NCBI RefSeq assembly: GCF_030410135.1
Contig: NZ_JAUGQQ010000014.1
Coordinates: 1 to 42,951 of the forward strand
Direction of reading: 5' to 3'
DNA from: Aequorivita aurantiaca
Lineage (GTDB): Bacteria; Bacteroidota; Bacteroidia; Flavobacteriales; Flavobacteriaceae
Length of the DNA stretch: 42,951 bases
This document shows positions 17,372-25,533 of this stretch, piece after piece. Below the pieces are notes generated by a model. It was not told the origin of the DNA. It saw only the letters and a list, made by a program, of their open reading frames with translations, and made no database searches. The translations under genes and the position numbers were made by a program. The stretch's first letter is position 1, and each line of letters starts with the position of its first letter.

Positions 17372-19264
17372 TTATTTAATCATTTCATAACTGCGTTTTA
17401 TAAACGCGGTGAGGTCTTCCCCTTTTAAGAGATTTTTGCTCAATTTTGCCAAATCTAGAGCTTGGCTTACTAAACGTTCTTTCTTTTTTTCTGTTTTGGT
17501 ATTTAATATTTCAACGACCAATTCATGATTAGTATTTATTATTAAATTATACATTTCGGGAAAACCGCCCATTCCGAACATTCCCCCACCGCCGGTTTTT
17601 TGCATATCTTTCATTCTGCGCATGAATTCTGGTTCAGTAATGATGAACGGGTTTGCGCTGCTGTCCAAGGCTTCTAACTGTACGCTAAATTTTTCTTTTG
17701 GAATAACTCCATCCAAAAATGTTTTCAGACTTTCTTTTTCATCATCTGTGAGTTTTGAGATTTGCGTTTCATCTTTTTTGATAAGACTTTCAATGTGATC
17801 ACTATCCACACGGACGAATGAAATTTTCTCTTCGCTGCCTTCAATTTTTTGGAGCAAGTGGGTAACAATCGGCGAATCCAATAGCAAAATTTCATAGCCT
17901 TTTTCCTTGGCCGCTTCAATATAACTGTGCTGTTCCTCTTTGTTGGAAGCGTACAAAATAACAAGATTTCCATCTTTGTCCGTTTGAACATCTTTTATCT
18001 TTTCCTTTAATTCTGAGAAGGTAAAATAGGTGTTTCCGACGGTAGGAAAAAGAGCAAAATCCTTTGCCTTTTCGAAGAATTTATCTTCGGTAAGCATTCC
18101 ATATTCGATCACGATTTTAATGTCGTTCCATTTTTTTTCAAAACCTTCCCGGTCATTGTTGAAAAGGCCTTTGAGTTTATCTGCAACTTTACGGGTAATG
18201 TAACTGGAAATCTTTTTTACTGCGCCGTCAGCCTGAAGATAACTTCGCGATACATTCAATGGAATATCCGGACTGTCAATAACACCGCGAAGCATTGTCA
18301 AAAACTCAGGAACAATTCCCTCCACATTATCCGTAACAAAAACTTGATTTTGATATAGCTGGATTTTATCCTTTTGGATGCTCATATCATTGGTCATCTT
18401 TGGAAAGTAAAGAATTCCAGTAAGGTTGAAAGGATAATCTACATTCAAATGTATGTGGAACAGCGGTTCCTCAAATTGCATTGGATACAGTTCTCTATAA
18501 AAAGATTTATAATCTTTATCTTCAAGTTCCGTGGGTTGTTTTGTCCAAGCCGGGGTGGGATTGTTGATAATATTGTCCACCTCTTCAGTTGGGGCTTTGT
18601 CATCTTCTTTTGCACCTTCGGGTTTGGGAAGCTTTTCGGTGCGAGTGCCGAACTTGATTGGGATGGGCATGAATTTGTTATACTTCACCAACAATTCGCG
18701 GATGCGGTTTTCTTCCAAAAATTCGGTAGAGTCCTCTGCAATGTGAAGGATTATTTCGGTACCCCTTTCCTTTTTATCAGTTTCTTCAATGGTAAACTCT
18801 GGCGAACCATCGCAAATCCAATGTACCGCTGGTTGGTCTTTAAAACTTTTGGTAATAATTTCTACCTTTTCGGCAACCATAAAAGCTGAATAAAAACCAA
18901 GTCCGAAATGTCCAATAATTCCGGCGTCCTTTCCATTTTTGTCCTTATATTTTTCTATGAATTCCTCCGCACCGGAGAAAGCAATTTCATTGATGTACTT
19001 TTCTACTTCATCCTTTGTCATCCCAATTCCTTGGTCAATAATACGAAGTTGTTTCTTCTTTTTGTCCAGTTTAACTTCAATGATTGGATTACCATACGCT
19101 ACTCCATCAGCCTCCCCAATATTGGTTAAATGTTTCATTTTAAGAGTGGCATCCGTAGCATTGGAAATTAACTCGCGAAGAAAAATTTCATGATCGCTGT
19201 ATAAAAACTTTTTTATCAGCGGGAAGATATTATCCACTGATACATTGATAGTTCCTTTGTTCAT
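17372..19264 (-). CDS. htpG: Molecular chaperone HtpG (Hsp90)
   Basis: ATP-dependent cytosolic chaperone, 630 residues, normal for bacterial Hsp90. The N-terminal GHKL ATPase motifs are visible: FLRELISNATDA, IDQGIGMTKDEV, GIIGHFGLGFYSAFMVA and KERGTEI. A short acidic/lysine linker (about 215-235, EGAKEDDKAPTEEV) lies between the N and middle domains, then the middle-domain LNVSRSYLQ segment and a C-terminal dimerisation domain. It is a single gene: its own upstream region at 19265-19410 and its terminator at 17322. A TGACA-AGG-TGGCA pair of pentamers upstream may be a stress operator. Confidence 0.97.
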   Translation of the reverse strand: MNKGTINVSVDNIFPLIKKFLYSDHEIFLRELISNATDATLKMKHLTNIGEADGVAYGNPIIEVKLDKKKKQLRIIDQGIGMTKDEVEKYINEIAFSGAEEFIEKYKDKNGKDAGIIGHFGLGFYSAFMVAEKVEIITKSFKDQPAVHWICDGSPEFTIEETDKKERGTEIILHIAEDSTEFLEENRIRELLVKYNKFMPIPIKFGTRTEKLPKPEGAKEDDKAPTEEVDNIINNPTPAWTKQPTELEDKDYKSFYRELYPMQFEEPLFHIHLNVDYPFNLTGILYFPKMTNDMSIQKDKIQLYQNQVFVTDNVEGIVPEFLTMLRGVIDSPDIPLNVSRSYLQADGAVKKISSYITRKVADKLKGLFNNDREGFEKKWNDIKIVIEYGMLTEDKFFEKAKDFALFPTVGNTYFTFSELKEKIKDVQTDKDGNLVILYASNKEEQHSYIEAAKEKGYEILLLDSPIVTHLLQKIEGSEEKISFVRVDSDHIESLIKKDETQISKLTDDEKESLKTFLDGVIPKEKFSVQLEALDSSANPFIITEPEFMRRMKDMQKTGGGGMFGMGGFPEMYNLIINTNHELVVEILNTKTEKKKERLVSQALDLAKLSKNLLKGEDLTAFIKRSYEMIK

Positions 19265-19337
19265 AAGTTTAAAATTTAATGCTTATTTACTGATTATGCA
19301 TTTGATTAGTCAAATAAAATACCAGAGCATGATTTTC

Positions 19338-19350
19338 TGCCACCTTGTCA
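19338..19350 (-). promoter_or_regulatory. TGACA-N3-TGGCA element upstream of htpG
   Basis: Two near-identical pentamers in direct orientation, 8 bp apart centre to centre, 74-86 bp before the htpG start on the minus strand. A TATTTTATTTG stretch just downstream could hold the -7 region. Function is inferred only from its position before a stress gene. Confidence 0.3.
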
Positions 19351-19410
19351 CCAAAAAACTTTAACAAAACTTTGTTTAATGCTTTAACAATTAACGTGAA
19401 CAAAGATTGG

Positions 19411-19520
19411 TATATTTACGATTAGATAATTGAATATTGAATTGCTATGAAAAAGTAAATATTCCATTATTTAATTGGTTAGGTTGTTTAAGAAGGGCAC
19501 ATTATTGTGCCCTTCTTTGT
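19411..19520 (+). ncRNA. Possible short transcript in the htpG-KAS III gap
   Basis: The 367-bp gap 19265-19631 holds, on the plus strand, a TATATTTA box (19411-19418), about 70 nt of AT-rich sequence with a three-codon ORF (ATG AAA AAG TAA at 19447-19458), and a perfect 11-bp hairpin (19490-19500 with 19507-19517) followed by TGTTT. This is the layout of a roughly 100-nt terminated RNA. The -33 element is poor, and I recognise no RNA family. Confidence 0.35.
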
Positions 19521-19521
19521 T
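19490..19521 (+). terminator. Hairpin terminator in the htpG-KAS III gap
   Basis: Perfect 11-bp stem with a 6-nt loop, followed by TGTTT on the plus strand. No annotated plus-strand gene precedes it, which is why a small transcript upstream is suspected. Confidence 0.7.
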
Positions 19522-19579
19522 TATACAGAAGTCACAATCTGTTATGCGTGCATATTATATAAAATCCAAATTCATTTCA

Positions 19580-19606
19580 TTGCCAAGAGCTATATACTTA
19601 TCTTTC
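19580..19606 (+). promoter_or_regulatory. Promoter of the KAS III gene
   Basis: A TTG at 19580-19582 and a TATCTTTC at 19599-19606 are 16 bp apart, close to the usual -33/-7 arrangement, 25 bp before the ATG at 19632. The last base of the -7 box departs from the TAnnTTTG consensus. Confidence 0.5.
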
Positions 19607-19631
19607 CCATCTGTTTAAATGTTCAATAAAT

Positions 19632-20639
19632 ATGTATACTTCGAAAATTACTGGTTTAGGATATTATGTGCCCGAAAATGTAGTAACCAATGATGATTTG
19701 GCGAAATTAATGGATACCAGCGATGCTTGGATTCAAGAACGCACTGGCATTCAGGAACGCCGACATATTAAAAAAGGTGATGGCAATTCTACATCGGTTA
19801 TGGCAGTGAAGGCATCAAAAATTGCATTGGAGCGTTCCAATCTTGAACCCGATTCCATAGATATGATTGTTTTTGCTACGCTAAGTCCGGATATGTATTT
19901 TCCGGGGGGTGGAGTGGAAGTCCAGGAAATGATGGGAATGCGTACTATTCCCGCCCTTGATGTACGCAACCAATGCAGTGGCTTTATTTATGCACTATCC
20001 GTAGCGGACCAATTTATAAAGACTGGTATGTATAAAAATATATTGGTAATAGGAAGTGAAAACCACAGTGGAGGATTGGATTTTTCCGATAGAGGAAGAA
20101 GTGTTTCCGTCATTTTTGGAGACGGAGCTGGAGCCGCCGTGGTTTCAAGAAATGAAACCGGAGCCGGAGGAATTTTATCAACCCATCTTCACAGTGAAGG
20201 CAAACATAAAAATGAACTAGCGCTCCAGGGCCCAAGCACTAGGCATTGGGTGCCCGAAATTATAGCGGAAAATCCTCAGGAAAATATTCCCTATTATCCG
20301 GTAATGAATGGGCAGTTTGTTTTTAAGCACGCAGTTGTTCGATTTACTGAAGTTATCCAAGAGGGTTTGCAAGCCAATAATTTGGGCTTAGAAGATATTG
20401 ATTTGTTGATTCCGCATCAGGCAAACCTACGTATTGCTCAGTTTATTCAGCAAAAGCTGAGATTAACGGATGACCAAGTATTCAACAATATTCAAAAATA
20501 CGGAAATACCACCGCAGCATCCATTCCGATTGCGCTGACTGAGGCCTGGGAAGCGGGTAAAATTAAAGAAGGCGATTTGGTGGTTTTGGCAGCTTTCGGA
20601 AGTGGTTTTACTTGGGGAAGCGCCATAATACGATGGTAA
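19632..20639 (+). CDS. 3-oxoacyl-ACP synthase III family protein (KAS III)
   Basis: 335-residue thiolase-fold condensing enzyme. The catalytic triad is present: Cys115 in RNQCSGF, His262 in PHQANLRI and Asn292 in YGNTTAASIP. KAS III enzymes condense acyl-CoA with malonyl-ACP to start fatty-acid synthesis. The sequence is closer to the broad FabH-like family than to a textbook FabH: there is no neighbouring plsX or fab gene, and it is a single gene with its own promoter and a terminator at 20657. It may be a second KAS III that uses special primers, such as for branched lipids or flexirubin/aryl-polyene-type products. Substrate choice is inference. Confidence 0.9.
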   Translation: MYTSKITGLGYYVPENVVTNDDLAKLMDTSDAWIQERTGIQERRHIKKGDGNSTSVMAVKASKIALERSNLEPDSIDMIVFATLSPDMYFPGGGVEVQEMMGMRTIPALDVRNQCSGFIYALSVADQFIKTGMYKNILVIGSENHSGGLDFSDRGRSVSVIFGDGAGAAVVSRNETGAGGILSTHLHSEGKHKNELALQGPSTRHWVPEIIAENPQENIPYYPVMNGQFVFKHAVVRFTEVIQEGLQANNLGLEDIDLLIPHQANLRIAQFIQQKLRLTDDQVFNNIQKYGNTTAASIPIALTEAWEAGKIKEGDLVVLAAFGSGFTWGSAIIRW

Positions 20640-20656
20640 TTTTCAGACAAAAAAAT

Positions 20657-20686
20657 AAAGAGGTTATTTTTAAGACAACCTCTTTC
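20657..20686 (+). terminator. Terminator of the KAS III gene
   Basis: 9-bp stem (20657-20665 with 20677-20685) and an 11-nt loop, 18 bp after the stop codon; the 3' arm ends in TTT, then CC, so the U-tract is short. Confidence 0.65.
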
Positions 20687-20828
20687 CACAAATCCTAAAA
20701 AGGATATAATCCATATTGGGCTAATTCAAATAAATTATAAAATGAAATTTTAGGCATTTATAATTAGAGACGAGGAAAACAGGTTGTCCGTTGCAATAAT
20801 GTCATTTTTTAACACAACCAGACGTGTC

Positions 20829-20868
20829 AAATTAAAAAAACAAACCCGAGGCAATTGCCTCGGGTTTG
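20829..20868 (-). terminator. Strong terminator of the candidate small RNA
   Basis: Perfect 28-base inverted repeat at 20841-20868 (GC-rich arms, core CAATTG) followed on the minus strand by seven T. On the plus strand no U-tract follows, so its orientation is clear. Confidence 0.85.
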
Positions 20869-20931
20869 GCTCTTTACTGCAATTATTAACACTAACCATC
20901 AACGTAAAAAAAGTAGCAGTAAAGATTAAAC
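20829..20931 (-). ncRNA. Candidate small RNA, about 100 nt
   Basis: Minus-strand unit inside the 407-bp gap 20640-21046. It has a TATATTTG -7 box at 20938-20945, a 9-bp perfect stem (20916-20924 with 20872-20880) enclosing a 35-nt loop, and a very strong terminator: a 12-bp perfect palindromic arm pair (20841-20868) followed by TTTTTTT. No ORF fits between promoter and terminator. The loop is U/A-rich and open, as in regulatory RNAs that pair with targets. It could belong to a known Bacteroidota RNA family; I cannot assign one. Confidence 0.6.
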
Positions 20932-20937
20932 TCTAAC

Positions 20938-20945
20938 CAAATATA
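20938..20945 (-). promoter_or_regulatory. -7 box (TATATTTG, minus strand) for the candidate small RNA
   Basis: Exact TAnnTTTG match on the minus strand; the start point would fall near 20931. A convincing -33 TTTG at the usual spacing is not seen. Confidence 0.5.
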
Positions 20946-21046
20946 TAGACGCTCAAATGATTGGAATGTTTCATGAGGGCTTTCATTTTAACGAACATTT
21001 GTGAATTGTTGGAAATGAGAATTGTATTTTCATAAAAAAGAAGGAA

Positions 21047-21406
21047 ATGAAAAAGACATTAGTATTGGGCGCGAGCCAAAATCCCAGTCGGTATTCCAAC
21101 CTCGCCATAAATCGGCTGGTGCGATATGGACATCCTGTTGAAGCAGTAGGTTTAAAAAAGGCAACTGTGGCCGGAGTGGAAATTTATACGGAAAAAAAAG
21201 CTTTTGAAAATATTGATACGATTACCCTCTATTTAAACCCGCAACGTCAGGTTGAATATTACGATTATATCGTATCTCTAAAACCAAAACGGGTAATCTT
21301 CAATCCCGGAACGGAAAATCCCGCATTGTATCAAATTCTTAATGAAAACAATATTGAGGCTGAGGTTGCGTGTACCTTAATACTTTTGGGTACGAATCAA
21401 TATTAA
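21047..21406 (+). CDS. CoA-binding domain protein (YccU-like)
   Basis: 119-residue single Rossmann-fold domain of the CoA_binding_2 type. MKKTLVLGASQNPSRYSNLAINRL gives the nucleotide-binding glycine region with the ASxNPxRYS signature; YLNPQRQVEYYDYI and VIFNPGTENP are further family motifs. Such small cytosolic proteins bind CoA or a related cofactor; their physiological role is unclear. The last 30 bp overlap the 3' end of the convergent symporter gene, and no terminator is seen between them. Confidence 0.88.
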   Translation: MKKTLVLGASQNPSRYSNLAINRLVRYGHPVEAVGLKKATVAGVEIYTEKKAFENIDTITLYLNPQRQVEYYDYIVSLKPKRVIFNPGTENPALYQILNENNIEAEVACTLILLGTNQY

Positions 21407-22822
21407 TCCGAAAAATGTTAGCGCCCCGTTTAAAATGAGGATAAAAAACCCAAAATCAAAATTTAAATAGGTTGCGCTCATCACGCTGATGGCGTATCCA
21501 AGAAATGGTGTAGCAATGGCAATCACGGGAACCAAACGATCCCTAACCTTCCAATGAGTGAATAGGCCATAGGCATACATTCCCAATAGTGGCCCGTAGG
21601 TATATCCGGCAAAAACAAAAAGTTTTGCTATTACGGAATCATCGGCAATAACATATTTAAATATAATGATTACCCCAATCAAAACGAGCGAAACCAAAAT
21701 GTGAATTAGCTTACGAACGCGAATTTGCTTTGCATCATTGTATTTCTTCTCTATTCCTAAAATATCAATGCTAAAGGAAGTGGTTAATGCGGTTAAGGCA
21801 CTGTCGGCACTGCTGTAGGCCGCGGCAATCAATCCTATGATAAAGAGAACTGCCACCCCAATTCCAAATTCGTTCTGCATGGCTAGCGTGGGGTATAATT
21901 GGTCCTTATGAGCATCTATTCCGTTTTGCTGTGCATACACGGTCAGCAGTAATCCCAAAATTAAAAACACGAAATTTACAATAGTGAGAACAATGGTGAA
22001 CCAAAACATATTTTTTTGAGCATCCTTCAGGTTTCTGCAAGTCAGGTTTTTCTGCATCATGTCTTGGTCCAGCCCCGTCATTACAATTGCTATGAAAGCA
22101 CCACTGATGAATTGCTTAAAAAAATAATCGCTCGACTTCCAATTATCAAAAAAGAAAATCTGGCTCATATCGCTTTCAGCAATAAAGGTGAAAAGATTAC
22201 TGCCAGATAATCCCAAATCAGTTGAAACATAATACACTGACACTCCAACAGCCAAAAGCATAAATAAGGTCTGTAGTGTATCTGTCCAAACAATCGTTTT
22301 TATTCCGCTTTTGAAAGTATATAGCCATATCAGCAAAATAGTGATGGTAACCGTAACCCAAAAAGGGATTTCCATTTGATCAAAAATAATGGTTTGCAAA
22401 ACCACTGCAACCAAATAAAGCCTGAAACTGGCGCCTACAACCCGTGACAGCAAAAAAAACGAAGCTCCCGTTTTATAGGATGCCGTACCGAATCTACCCT
22501 CCAAATAGCTGTAAATAGAAGTTAAATTCAACCGATAATACAGTGGCAGAAGTACCGTTCCAATAACGGCATAGCCCACGATATAGCCCAAAACTACCTG
22601 AAAATAACTGAATTTCGAAGCCTCCACCCATCCCGGGACCGAAATAAAGGTAACGCCGCTCAAAGAGGCCCCAATCATTCCAAAGGCAACCAAATACCAG
22701 GGTGACTGTTTTCCTGCCTTAAAGAAATCAGCATTGCTACCTTCCCTATTGGTTAAAAATGACACAAAAATCAGGACCAAAAAATAACCAACTATTAAAA
22801 GCAGAATGTGTAAGGGTTGCAT
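21377..22822 (-). CDS. Sodium:solute symporter family protein
   Basis: 481 residues with about 13 transmembrane helices, the length and layout of the SSS family (PutP/SglT-like LeuT fold). Motifs include the GASLSGVTFISVPGW segment in TM1-2, the YRLNLTSIYSYLEGRFG loop, TGLDQDMMQKNLTCR and AAYSSADSALTALTTSFSIDIL, whose serine/threonine cluster corresponds to the conserved sodium-site helix. It imports a small solute (sugar, amino acid or organic acid) with sodium; the solute cannot be told. Its 3' end overlaps the CoA-binding gene by 30 bp. An AAACTTTG sequence upstream may be a weak -7 box. Confidence 0.92.
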   Translation of the reverse strand: MQPLHILLLIVGYFLVLIFVSFLTNREGSNADFFKAGKQSPWYLVAFGMIGASLSGVTFISVPGWVEASKFSYFQVVLGYIVGYAVIGTVLLPLYYRLNLTSIYSYLEGRFGTASYKTGASFFLLSRVVGASFRLYLVAVVLQTIIFDQMEIPFWVTVTITILLIWLYTFKSGIKTIVWTDTLQTLFMLLAVGVSVYYVSTDLGLSGSNLFTFIAESDMSQIFFFDNWKSSDYFFKQFISGAFIAIVMTGLDQDMMQKNLTCRNLKDAQKNMFWFTIVLTIVNFVFLILGLLLTVYAQQNGIDAHKDQLYPTLAMQNEFGIGVAVLFIIGLIAAAYSSADSALTALTTSFSIDILGIEKKYNDAKQIRVRKLIHILVSLVLIGVIIIFKYVIADDSVIAKLFVFAGYTYGPLLGMYAYGLFTHWKVRDRLVPVIAIATPFLGYAISVMSATYLNFDFGFFILILNGALTFFGLILIRTQKY

Positions 22823-22903
22823 AAGATTATTGACTACAGGGGTTTATGGATTCTTTTTTGGTAAAAATACAAAGTTTGGTTTCTCCACCATTTTTATTTT
22901 TAA

Positions 22904-22911
22904 TACTTTTG
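22904..22911 (+). promoter_or_regulatory. -7 box (TACTTTTG) for the BNR surface protein gene
   Basis: TAnnTTTG match 45 bp before the ATG at 22957, in the divergent region with the symporter gene; a TTTGG at 22875 is a possible -33 element. Confidence 0.6.
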
Positions 22912-22956
22912 GTTTCCTTGAAAAATTAATTATATAAATACTTAAAAATTAAAAAG

Positions 22957-25449
22957 ATGCGTTTCAAACTACTACTACTTATTGCGTTATTTTTTGGTTC
23001 TTTGGCCAGCCAGGCACAAGAATATCTTCAGATGATTGATGCCGGTACTTATAAAGTGCAGGAAATTATAAACAACGCCGAAGCATATTTTGCCAATCGG
23101 GATAAGGGCCGCGGATCGGGTTACAAGCAGTTTAAACGCTGGGAATATAACGCTTTGAGAATGGTAAAGGAAAATGGATATCTTCCCACCACTGAAGAGC
23201 GCCTGAATGAGCTTCAGCGATGGAACGCATATTTAAACAGTACCGCACAAAACCGTGCTGTTCTATCTGATAATTGGGTGGAATTTGGTCCCAAGGCTTG
23301 GAGCGCAACATCTGGTTGGAATCCGGGTGTGGGAAGAATTACAGGTCTGTCCATTGATGAAGGGAATAGCAACCATATGATTGTTGGAGCCAATACCGGC
23401 GGCGTGTGGAGAACTATTGACGGCGCACAAACTTGGACACCTCTCAACGATTATTTTTCGAACCTCTCGGTTTATTCGGTAACCATTCATCCCTCAAATG
23501 CCGATACTTATTTTTTCGGCTCGACGGGCGGAAGAATATTTAAATCCACTGATGCGGGTGCCACATGGAATCTTCACGGACAAATAGGAAGTAGCAATGT
23601 GAATAAAATTCTTATAAATCCATCCAACCCAAATATGATATTTGCAACAGCAGAGAATGTTGGTATTTACAGATCAATGGATGGTGGCGCCACTTGGGTG
23701 AAAGTTATTGCAGGAGATAATAGAGGATATGACGTAGAGTTCCAACCGGGCGATCTATCGGTAGTTTATGCCTCAGGTAGTGGTTTTCACAAATCTGTTG
23801 ATGGAGGTGCAACTTTTACCACCATTAGTGGATTTTCAAATGGACCAAAAATGATTGGCGTTTCAGCAGATAATGCTAATGTTGTATATGTTTTGGAAGC
23901 TGCCAATGGTATTTTTGGCGCATTTTATACTTCAAATAACACTGGTAACAGTTTTACAAAACTTAACCATGGAGGCCTGAACTTTTTCGGGTACAGCACA
24001 AGTGGAAACGACAACAGCGGTCAAGCACCACGGGATATGGGAATTGCCGTGAACCCATCTAATGTAAATGAAGTGCACATAGCTGGAATTTTAACTTGGC
24101 GCTCCATGAATGGTGGAACCACATTTAGTTGTACTTCAGATTGGATACCCGGAAATGCTGCCGCTGCGAATATTGGATATTGCCATGCGGATGTTGATGA
24201 TTTAATGTTCTACGGAAACACCCTTTACGCTATAACTGATGGAGGTATTTTCAGAGCCTCAAACACTGGTACCGTTACTGCAAATTATTATGAAGATCTT
24301 ACCGATGGTTTAGGCATTCGTCAATTTTATAAAATTGGAGTTTCCCAAGAGAATGATTTCAAAGTTTCAGGAGGATCCCAAGATAATGGTACATCTTTTT
24401 ACTCAGCGGCCACGGAATGGAAAGATTGGTTGGGAGCGGACGGAATGGAATCATTTATAGATAAAACAAATAGCAATATTTTCTATGGAACAAGTCAGTT
24501 TGGCCAACTTTACCGCACTAACAATGGAGGCTCAACCTATACTGGGCTTAATGAGCCAGGTAGCGGCTCTGGCAATTGGGTAACACCATTTGAGCAAGAC
24601 CCCGTTCTTCCAAATACTATTTATGTGGGCTATAATATTATTTATAAATCAAGCAATTCCGGGGCATCTTGGTCTGCAATATCACAGAATTTTGGTGGAA
24701 ATTTGGATAATTTAAAAATTTCACCTTCCAATAATCAAATCATGTATGCCTCAAGAGGCCCTGTAATTCATAAAACTACCGATGCCGGCGCTACCAATTG
24801 GGTTCAAGTCACAACACCTGGAGGCGTAGTTAATTCAATAGCCATCCATCCAACAAATCCCGATAAAATTGCCGTGGCAACAACTAGCGGTAATCGTGTA
24901 TTTGTTTCCAATGACGGCGGTGCAGTGTGGACTGATTATAAACTGAATCTGCCTAATTTTAGTGCTTTGGCGGTTATTTGGGATGACAATGGCAAGAACG
25001 GTCTTTATTTAGGAATGGATTATGGCATATATTATATTGATGATACCTTCACGGATTGGCAACCTTACAGTAACCTCTTGCCAAACGTTATTATAAATGA
25101 ATTGGACATCAACAATGCAAACAATACACTTTATGCCGGTACGTACGGAAGAGGTCTGTGGATATCTCCGTTAGTGGATAGTACCGTGGGCATTGAGGAA
25201 GTAATTTCCGAAAATAGCATAAGCATATACCCTAATCCAGCAACTTCAGAATTTACGATTGCACTGCCAAAATCAATGAAGGCAGAAGTTCGTGTTTTCG
25301 ACATTACGGGGAAATTGCTTATTTATGAAGCAAACGCCACAATAGCGAATAAACACTCTGTTGACGTTTCCTTCCTTTCTTCGGGCACCTATTTTGTTCG
25401 TTTGAATACTGAGGAGGGTACGGCAACCAAAAAGTTGCTTATAAACTAA
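22957..25449 (+). CDS. Secreted BNR/sortilin-type propeller protein, T9SS type A
   Basis: 830 residues. Signal peptide (MRFKLLLLIALFFGSLASQAQ), a short helical N-terminal region (about 22-105), then a long beta-propeller region (about 105-740) with repeated Asp-box/BNR-like motifs: STDAGATW, SMDGGATW, SVDGGATF, SNDGGAVW and others, as in sortilin/VPS10 and GH74-like proteins. The C-terminus (about 750-830, ISIYPNPATSEF...DITGKLL...GTYFVRL...KKLLIN) is a type A T9SS sorting domain. GH74 enzymes use two aspartates that I cannot locate with confidence, so glycan hydrolysis is only possible; binding is equally likely. Single gene with a promoter at 22904 and a terminator at 25469. Confidence 0.92.
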   Translation: MRFKLLLLIALFFGSLASQAQEYLQMIDAGTYKVQEIINNAEAYFANRDKGRGSGYKQFKRWEYNALRMVKENGYLPTTEERLNELQRWNAYLNSTAQNRAVLSDNWVEFGPKAWSATSGWNPGVGRITGLSIDEGNSNHMIVGANTGGVWRTIDGAQTWTPLNDYFSNLSVYSVTIHPSNADTYFFGSTGGRIFKSTDAGATWNLHGQIGSSNVNKILINPSNPNMIFATAENVGIYRSMDGGATWVKVIAGDNRGYDVEFQPGDLSVVYASGSGFHKSVDGGATFTTISGFSNGPKMIGVSADNANVVYVLEAANGIFGAFYTSNNTGNSFTKLNHGGLNFFGYSTSGNDNSGQAPRDMGIAVNPSNVNEVHIAGILTWRSMNGGTTFSCTSDWIPGNAAAANIGYCHADVDDLMFYGNTLYAITDGGIFRASNTGTVTANYYEDLTDGLGIRQFYKIGVSQENDFKVSGGSQDNGTSFYSAATEWKDWLGADGMESFIDKTNSNIFYGTSQFGQLYRTNNGGSTYTGLNEPGSGSGNWVTPFEQDPVLPNTIYVGYNIIYKSSNSGASWSAISQNFGGNLDNLKISPSNNQIMYASRGPVIHKTTDAGATNWVQVTTPGGVVNSIAIHPTNPDKIAVATTSGNRVFVSNDGGAVWTDYKLNLPNFSALAVIWDDNGKNGLYLGMDYGIYYIDDTFTDWQPYSNLLPNVIINELDINNANNTLYAGTYGRGLWISPLVDSTVGIEEVISENSISIYPNPATSEFTIALPKSMKAEVRVFDITGKLLIYEANATIANKHSVDVSFLSSGTYFVRLNTEEGTATKKLLIN

Positions 25450-25468
25450 AACAGTTTTATCAATTAAG

Positions 25469-25511
25469 AATGCTTCGGGAAAACCACCGTTTTTCTGAGG
25501 CATTTTTTTTT
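25469..25511 (+). terminator. Terminator of the BNR protein gene
   Basis: Imperfect hairpin with arms AATGCTTC and GAGGCATT (one G-U pair) plus an inner GAAAA/TTTTC pairing, then eight to nine T at 25503-25510. The T-run abuts the recR promoter box. Confidence 0.75.
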
Positions 25512-25518
25512 ACCTTTG
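25511..25518 (+). promoter_or_regulatory. -7 box (TACCTTTG) for recR
   Basis: Exact TAnnTTTG match 15 bp before the recR ATG, starting right at the end of the previous terminator's T-run. It rules out the in-frame TTG at 25516 as a start and implies a leader of only about 8-10 nt. Confidence 0.65.
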
Positions 25519-25533
25519 CCCTTCAATATCAAT

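Noticed and set aside
20700-20825. AT-rich stretch after the KAS III terminator searched for a short gene
   Set aside because: No open frame of useful length and no paired structure; it looks like plain spacer before the small RNA terminator.
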